Shown here piece after piece: positions 24,447 through 27,550 of a DNA stretch of 27,550 nucleotides. Positions within the stretch are counted from its first letter, which is position 1; every line of letters begins with the position of its first letter. Below the pieces are notes generated by a model, which saw only the letters and a program-made list of their open reading frames with translations, was not told the origin of the DNA and searched no databases. Both the position numbers and the translations under genes were made by a program. The DNA is from an uncultured Acidaminococcus sp. Its GTDB lineage: Bacteria > Bacillota > Negativicutes > Acidaminococcales > Acidaminococcaceae. The DNA is taken from positions 1-27,550 of the forward strand of contig CAJMHI010000024.1 in assembly GCA_905213155.1 (NCBI GenBank). The letters run 5' to 3'.

Positions 24447-24477
24447 ATGCCGGCCCCTTGAGGCCGGTATTTTTTTG
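24447..24477. terminator. Bidirectional terminator
   Basis: The 9-bp stem ATGCCGGCC/GGCCGGTAT (one G-T wobble), flanked by AAAAAA on one side and seven or more T on the other. It serves the plus-strand secreted protein gene and the minus-strand nfeD-floA operon, whose last stop is at 24478. Confidence 0.9.
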
Positions 24478-24789
24478 CTATTTTTTCTTTTTCTTGCTCT
24501 GTTGCTTCTTGGCAAGCTCCAGCGGTGTAGGTGCTTGCGCACGGTTTTTCCATTTGACATAAAGCACAATTACCGCTACTGCCACAAGAGGCAGTGCCCC
24601 CAGAAAAAGCCGGGAACTATCATTGCGGGTAATCACTAAAAAATCCCATCCCACTACACAAAGGGGCGTCAGAATCACCTTAGCCGCCGTGGACTGGGGA
24701 AAATACCGCAGGCAAACGCCATAGACCAGAAAGGCCACTGCAAAAGACATCAGGGACAGCAGCAGAATAAAAATTACAAAGGTCGTCAT
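24478..24789 (-). CDS. Uncharacterised three-span membrane protein, end of the floA operon
   Basis: A 103-residue protein I do not recognise. The start is ATG 24789, seven bases after GGGGAGG; the longer open frame runs inside the upstream gene and is not supported. There are three hydrophobic segments (about 3-25, 36-52 and 60-79) and a cytoplasmic-type basic tail ending in KKQQSKKKKK. Its ATG overlaps the stop of the preceding gene by four bases. No catalytic motif is seen. Position and overlap tie it to the gene before it and to floA/nfeD; a role in flotillin-dependent membrane organisation is only a guess. Confidence 0.75.
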   Translation of the reverse strand: MTTFVIFILLLSLMSFAVAFLVYGVCLRYFPQSTAAKVILTPLCVVGWDFLVITRNDSSRLFLGALPLVAVAVIVLYVKWKNRAQAPTPLELAKKQQSKKKKK

Positions 24790-25262
24790 CCTCTGGCCTC
24801 CCCTTGTTTTCTTACGCTCCCGTACTGCTTCATTTCCTGTCTCCAGCTCACCTGACTGCGGGGACGCCCCAGCACCATTGTCCACAGCACTCCCTCTTTC
24901 AGGGAACCCTGCAGACGGCGATGAGACGGTTGCTGCCTCTTTTCCTGCTTACTTTCTTCTACAACGGTGGGACGCAGCACCTGCAAGTCTTCTTTGACTT
25001 CCTTTTTCAAGTCGCTGTGCACAGGCTGCAGGTCCTGCACCAGATCGGGATGAAGCGGTGCGGGCTTCTTATCAGATTCCCGAGCCATTTCACAGGAAAA
25101 GGAGTCTTGTTTAGCCTTTTCCCCTGTAGAAAGCGTCATCCGCTTTTTGATTTTAGAAAATACCTGGGGCAACTTTTTCTTTTCTCGTTTCCTTCCTTTA
25201 GTGGTCTGGCCGATGAGAATAAATGCCACCCACGCCAGGAAAATGAGCAGATTCTCATTCAT
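24786..25262 (-). CDS. Uncharacterised membrane-anchored protein in the floA operon
   Basis: The 158 residues are not recognisable. One N-terminal hydrophobic segment (about 4-20, NLLIFLAWVAFILIGQTT) is followed at once by GRKREKKK, which predicts a cytoplasmic remainder. That part is rich in Lys, Gln, Glu and Ser, contains DLVQDLQPVHSDLKKEVKED (possibly helical), and is otherwise low in hydrophobic residues, so it is probably partly disordered. GGGGGAG precedes ATG 25262. It starts nine bases after floA and overlaps the next small membrane gene by four bases, so all four genes probably form one transcript. Confidence 0.72.
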   Translation of the reverse strand: MNENLLIFLAWVAFILIGQTTKGRKREKKKLPQVFSKIKKRMTLSTGEKAKQDSFSCEMARESDKKPAPLHPDLVQDLQPVHSDLKKEVKEDLQVLRPTVVEESKQEKRQQPSHRRLQGSLKEGVLWTMVLGRPRSQVSWRQEMKQYGSVRKQGEARG

Positions 25263-25271
25263 AGGCTCCCC

Positions 25272-26267
25272 CTATTTTGTTTCCGTGGGAACGACGGAGG
25301 ATTCTTCCCCGGAGCCTGCCAGATTTTCCCGCATCTTGGTATCTGCCAGGAGATTGTTCATCTGGTAATAATCCATAACGCCCAAATTCCCCGCTTTTAA
25401 CGCCTCTGCCAGTGCTTCCGGTACCTTGGCCTGGGCTTCCACTACTTTGGCCTTCATTTCCTGGGTGTAAGCCCGCATTTCCTGTTCTTTGGCGACGGCC
25501 ATTGCGCGCCGTTCCTCGGCCTTGGCCTGGGCAATATTTTTATCTGCTTCCGCCTGGTCCGTCATCAATTGCGCGCCAATGTTCCGTCCCACGTCCACGT
25601 CTGCAATATCAATAGAGAGGATTTCAAAGGCAGAGCCCGCATCCAGTCCCTTGCTCAGAACCGTCCGGGAAATATGATCTGGATTTTCCAATACGTCCGT
25701 ATGTTCCTCGGAAGACCCTACGGTGGTTACAATCCCTTCCCCAACACGGGCGATGATGGTACTTTCCCCGGCGCCGCCTACCAGACGGTCAATGTTGGCC
25801 CGCACCGTAACCCGGGCACGGACTTTCAGTTCAATCCCGTTTTTGGCCACTGCAGAGATCAGCGGCGTTTCAATGACCTTCGGATTAACGCTCATCTGCA
25901 CAGCTTCCAGCACGTCACGCCCTGCCAGGTCAATGGCTGCGGCCCGCTCAAAGGTCAGGGGAATCGCCGCCCGCTCCGCTGCAATCAGCGCATCTACCAC
26001 TCTATCTACATCGCCGCCTGCCAGATAATGGGCTTCCAGCTGATCCACGTTCACGGTAAGTCCTGCCTTATTTGCTTTCACAAGAGGAAGAATAATTTTA
26101 CTGGGCACCACCCGGCGCAGCCGCATCCCCACCAGCGTAAAAACATGGACGTTAACCCCTGCCGCCATGGCCGAAATCCAGAGTCCCAGGGGAACAAAAT
26201 GCAGAAACAATACAATCAGAACAAATAACGCTACAATAAAAAAGGTACTTCCTAATACCGCCACCAT
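25272..26267 (-). CDS. floA: Flotillin-like protein FloA
   Basis: A scaffold of functional membrane microdomains. The 331 residues equal the length of Bacillus FloA. The N-terminal hydrophobic segment (about 3-35) anchors the protein. The SPFH/PHB domain (about 50-200) includes AGLTVNVDQLEAHYLAGG, GIELKVRARVTVRANIDRL and FEILSIDIADVDVGRNIGAQL in blocks. A charged coiled-coil (about 235-290, Ala/Glu/Lys-rich) ends in the family's GNLGVMDYYQMNNLLADTKMR block. AAGGAGG lies six bases before ATG 26267. It begins one base after nfeD ends. Confidence 0.95.
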   Translation of the reverse strand: MVAVLGSTFFIVALFVLIVLFLHFVPLGLWISAMAAGVNVHVFTLVGMRLRRVVPSKIILPLVKANKAGLTVNVDQLEAHYLAGGDVDRVVDALIAAERAAIPLTFERAAAIDLAGRDVLEAVQMSVNPKVIETPLISAVAKNGIELKVRARVTVRANIDRLVGGAGESTIIARVGEGIVTTVGSSEEHTDVLENPDHISRTVLSKGLDAGSAFEILSIDIADVDVGRNIGAQLMTDQAEADKNIAQAKAEERRAMAVAKEQEMRAYTQEMKAKVVEAQAKVPEALAEALKAGNLGVMDYYQMNNLLADTKMRENLAGSGEESSVVPTETK

Positions 26268-26268
26268 G

Positions 26269-26733
26269 TTAAGCCTCCTTCCGGACCACAGTCCTGCCGC
26301 CGGTCACCGAAACTACCTTAACCTTAGTTCCCGGTTCATAAAATTCGCCATCGGTAATCACATCCACCAGCTTGCCATCAATCAAAACCCGCCCGCTGGG
26401 GCGCAAAACGGTCTGGGCAACGCCGGTTTTGCCTAAAAGATCCTGTCGTTTGTCCACTGCCTCATACCCTTCTTCTTCCGTAGACCTAAGATGCAGCGTC
26501 AAATGACGGCCCAAAATGCTCTTGGGGCCACGGCTGATGAGCCAGAAAATAAGCAGGGCAAGCACCAGTACCATAAGCCCTAAGGCTATCGCTGCCATTT
26601 CCCCGGCGCCCAGGAAAAAATAGAGTGCACCCAAAAGGCAAAGTAACCCGCTGATACCGAAAATTCCAAACCCAGGAATCGCTGCCTCAATCGCCAGCAG
26701 AACCACTCCTACAAAAAACAGCTGTACGGACAT
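26269..26733 (-). CDS. NfeD-family protein (short form)
   Basis: A partner of FloA-type flotillins. The 154 residues have the short NfeD layout: membrane segments near 5-18, 23-42 and 44-66 (with the signature AIEAAIPGFGIFGISGLLCLLGA in blocks), then a C-terminal OB-fold (about 95-152: LLGKTGVAQTVLRPSGRVLIDG, DVITDGEFYEPGTKVKVVSVTGG in blocks). The N-terminal ClpP-like protease domain of long NfeD proteins is absent. AAAGGAG lies six bases before ATG 26733. It is the first gene of the nfeD-floA-orf-orf operon. Only weak promoter-like sequence is seen between it and the tRNA terminator. Confidence 0.93.
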   Translation of the reverse strand: MSVQLFFVGVVLLAIEAAIPGFGIFGISGLLCLLGALYFFLGAGEMAAIALGLMVLVLALLIFWLISRGPKSILGRHLTLHLRSTEEEGYEAVDKRQDLLGKTGVAQTVLRPSGRVLIDGKLVDVITDGEFYEPGTKVKVVSVTGGRTVVRKEA

Positions 26734-26803
26734 GGCCTTCTCCTTTCATGCTAACTATACGTTTGGTATTACTATTCTGCCTCCTGTGAAAAAATCCTTT
26801 TTG

Positions 26804-26844
26804 TAAAAAAAAAAGAAAGTACAGCGTTCCGCATGTACCTCCTT
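26804..26844 (-). terminator. Terminator of the tRNA-Lys-Glu-Val transcript
   Basis: Minus strand: an 11-bp stem AAGGAGGTACA/TGTACTTTCTT with two G-T wobbles, an inner GCG-GAA-CGC stem, then a run of about ten T. It lies seven bases beyond the CCA end of tRNA-Val. Confidence 0.88.
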
Positions 26845-26850
26845 CTTTTG

Positions 26851-26926
26851 TGGTGGGCGCTAACAGGATCGAACTGCTGACATTCTGCTTGTAAGGCAGA
26901 CGCTCTCCCAGCTGAGCTAAGCGCCC
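26851..26926 (-). tRNA. tRNA-Val(TAC)
   Basis: A 76-base cloverleaf with encoded CCA. Acceptor GGGCGCT/AGCGCCC is perfect, and the anticodon stem TCTGC/GCAGA holds loop CTTACAA (anticodon TAC). It is the last gene of the three-tRNA transcript. Confidence 0.96.
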
Positions 26927-26931
26927 ATATG

Positions 26932-27006
26932 TGGTGACCGGGGCGGGAATCGAACCCGCGATACCGCCGTGAAAGGGCGGTGTCTTAACCTCTTGACCAC
27001 CCGGCC
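26932..27006 (-). tRNA. tRNA-Glu(TTC)
   Basis: A 75-base cloverleaf with encoded CCA. Acceptor GGCCGGG/CCCGGTC (one G-T wobble), anticodon TTC in loop CTTTCAC, T-loop TTCGATT. It is separated by five bases from tRNA-Val and nine from tRNA-Lys. Confidence 0.96.
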
Positions 27007-27015
27007 ATAAAAAAA

Positions 27016-27091
27016 TGGTGATCCGCCAGAGGATCGAACTCTGGACACCCTGATTAAGAGTCAGGTGCTCTACCAGCTGAGCTAGCGGACC
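27016..27091 (-). tRNA. tRNA-Lys(CTT)
   Basis: A 76-base cloverleaf with encoded CCA. Acceptor GGTCCGC/GCGGATC (one G-T wobble), anticodon stem CCTGA/TCAGG around loop CTCTTAA (anticodon CTT). It is first in the tRNA-Lys-Glu-Val cluster and reads AAG codons. Confidence 0.96.
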
Positions 27092-27126
27092 ATCAGCCAA
27101 TCGGTATTCCAACCGATGACTCAGAT

Positions 27127-27155
27127 AGTATACCAAATTTTACAGTGCTGTGCAA
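27127..27155 (-). promoter_or_regulatory. Promoter of the tRNA-Lys-Glu-Val cluster
   Basis: Minus strand: -35 TTGCAC (27155-27150), a 17-bp spacer and -10 TATACT (27132-27127). It starts transcription about 28 bases before tRNA-Lys. Confidence 0.8.
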
Positions 27156-27183
27156 GAACTTTTTTGCACAGTGGTAATTTATC

Positions 27184-27250
27184 AAAAAATACCCCCGGAA
27201 CGGCTTCCCGGGGGTATTCGTGCAAGCATGCACTTTCTATCTTTTTTGCT
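27184..27250 (-). ncRNA. Candidate small RNA (two hairpins with terminator)
   Basis: Minus strand: a TATAAT promoter at 27262-27257 would start an RNA near 27250. The RNA runs through the hairpin GTGCA-TGCT-TGCAC (27233-27220), then a long GC-rich hairpin (arms AATACCCCCGG and CCGGGGGTATT, 27218-27188) ending in six T. The predicted product is about 65 bases with no tRNA or normal ORF in it. A 15-codon frame (ATG at 27229) lacks a good ribosome binding site. It could also simply be the terminator of a short aborted transcript. Confidence 0.45.
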
Positions 27251-27256
27251 GGTTCC

Positions 27257-27285
27257 ATTATACAACAAACTTATACTTTTGTCGC
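27257..27285 (-). promoter_or_regulatory. Promoter of the candidate small RNA
   Basis: Minus strand: a perfect -10 TATAAT (27262-27257), a 17-bp spacer and -35 GCGACA (27285-27280, four of six matches). It lies downstream of the tRNA-Thr terminator, so it is not needed for any neighbouring tRNA. Confidence 0.5.
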
Positions 27286-27310
27286 TGCAATTTTTATTGC
27301 TATTAAAATT

Positions 27311-27340
27311 TTAAAAAGGTGCTACTCACGCAACACCTTT
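27311..27340 (-). terminator. Probable terminator of tRNA-Thr
   Basis: Minus strand: the 7-bp stem AAAGGTG/CACCTTT, a 12-base loop and then further T (CACCTTTTTAAAATTTT), 13 bases beyond the tRNA-Thr CCA end. Confidence 0.7.
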
Positions 27341-27352
27341 AGACTATAAAGT

Positions 27353-27428
27353 TGGAGCTACTGATAGGATTCGAACCTACGACCCTCTCATTACGAATGA
27401 GATGCTCTACCAGCTGAGCTACAGTAGC
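27353..27428 (-). tRNA. tRNA-Thr(CGT)
   Basis: A 76-base cloverleaf with encoded CCA. Perfect acceptor GCTACTG/CAGTAGC, anticodon stem TCTCA/TGAGA around loop TTCGTAA (anticodon CGT, reading ACG). It is transcribed alone. Confidence 0.96.
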
Positions 27429-27440
27429 AAGAACGGAATT

Positions 27441-27469
27441 ATTATATCATAAGGAAAAAGGAATTTCAA
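27441..27469 (-). promoter_or_regulatory. Promoter of tRNA-Thr
   Basis: Minus strand: -35 TTGAAA (27469-27464), a 17-bp spacer and a perfect -10 TATAAT (27446-27441), 12 bases before the tRNA. Beyond it (27470-27550) I see no supported feature. Confidence 0.85.
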
Positions 27470-27550
27470 GAATTATAAATGAATCAACCGGAAATCGTTA
27501 AATGAAAAAGTAAATGCAGCTTATTCGAAATCTGGTGGCGTTTACTTCTT

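Noticed and set aside
26772..26834. 20-codon ORF with an AAGGAGG site upstream of nfeD
   Set aside because: The AAGGAGG and ATG are part of the stem of the tRNA cluster terminator, and the frame runs through its T tract.
27470..27550. Possible 3' end of a gene entering on the minus strand at the window edge
   Set aside because: Short frames exist in each phase but none has recognisable sequence, so no call is made.

Overview
The window looks like a chromosomal segment from a Firmicutes-lineage bacterium, most likely an amino-acid-fermenting Negativicute such as Acidaminococcus or a relative. This is inferred from the content: strong AGGAGG-type ribosome binding sites, frequent TTG/GTG starts, a CggR-led glycolytic operon, FloA/NfeD, a MacB/HlyD exporter and tRNA genes with encoded CCA. 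The genus is not proven. No phage, transposase, CRISPR or plasmid gene was seen. Apart from ggt, a secreted protein and one tRNA, everything is on the minus strand.

Layout. (1) 60-1676, plus: a cytoplasmic YwrD-type gamma-glutamyltransferase, facing eno across a shared bidirectional terminator. (2) 8628-1748, minus: the central glycolytic operon cggR, gap, a fused pgk-tpi, gpmI, eno. It has a promoter and candidate CggR operator repeats ahead of cggR. (3) 11365-8724, minus: an M20 carboxypeptidase, an MTH1-like Nudix hydrolase and mutY, all overlapping. (4) 15261-11456, minus: an NRAMP-fold transporter lacking the metal ligands, then pxpA, pxpB and pxpC (5-oxoprolinase), with a possible 17-residue leader peptide in front. 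(5) 16300-15527, minus: a DODA-type extradiol dioxygenase gene standing alone between two near-identical hairpin repeats. (6) 19649-16489, minus: HlyD adaptor, ABC ATPase, MacB-type permease and a 56-residue single-span membrane protein whose start overlaps the permease stop. (7) 23479-19745, minus: obgE, proB, proA. (8) 23660-24435, plus: tRNA-Arg(ACG), then a secreted protein with two PepSY-like units, each with a clear promoter and terminator. (9) 26733-24478, minus: nfeD, floA and two uncharacterised membrane proteins in one tight operon. (10) 27428-26851, minus: tRNA-Thr, a possible small RNA unit, then tRNA-Lys, tRNA-Glu and tRNA-Val.

How the genes fit together. Several neighbours converge on glutamate: gamma-glutamyltransferase and the M20 peptidase can release it, PxpABC makes it from 5-oxoproline, and ProBA converts it to proline. 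The glycolytic operon encodes every step from triose phosphate to phosphoenolpyruvate. Its GAPDH lacks the usual NAD-selective residues, and triose-phosphate isomerase is fused to phosphoglycerate kinase. The Nudix/MutY pair resembles two arms of the 8-oxoguanine defence.

The best candidates for something undescribed are the two membrane proteins attached to floA/nfeD, the small membrane protein attached to the MacB-type exporter, the metal-ligand-free NRAMP protein with its leader ORF, and the small promoter-hairpin-terminator unit among the tRNA genes.
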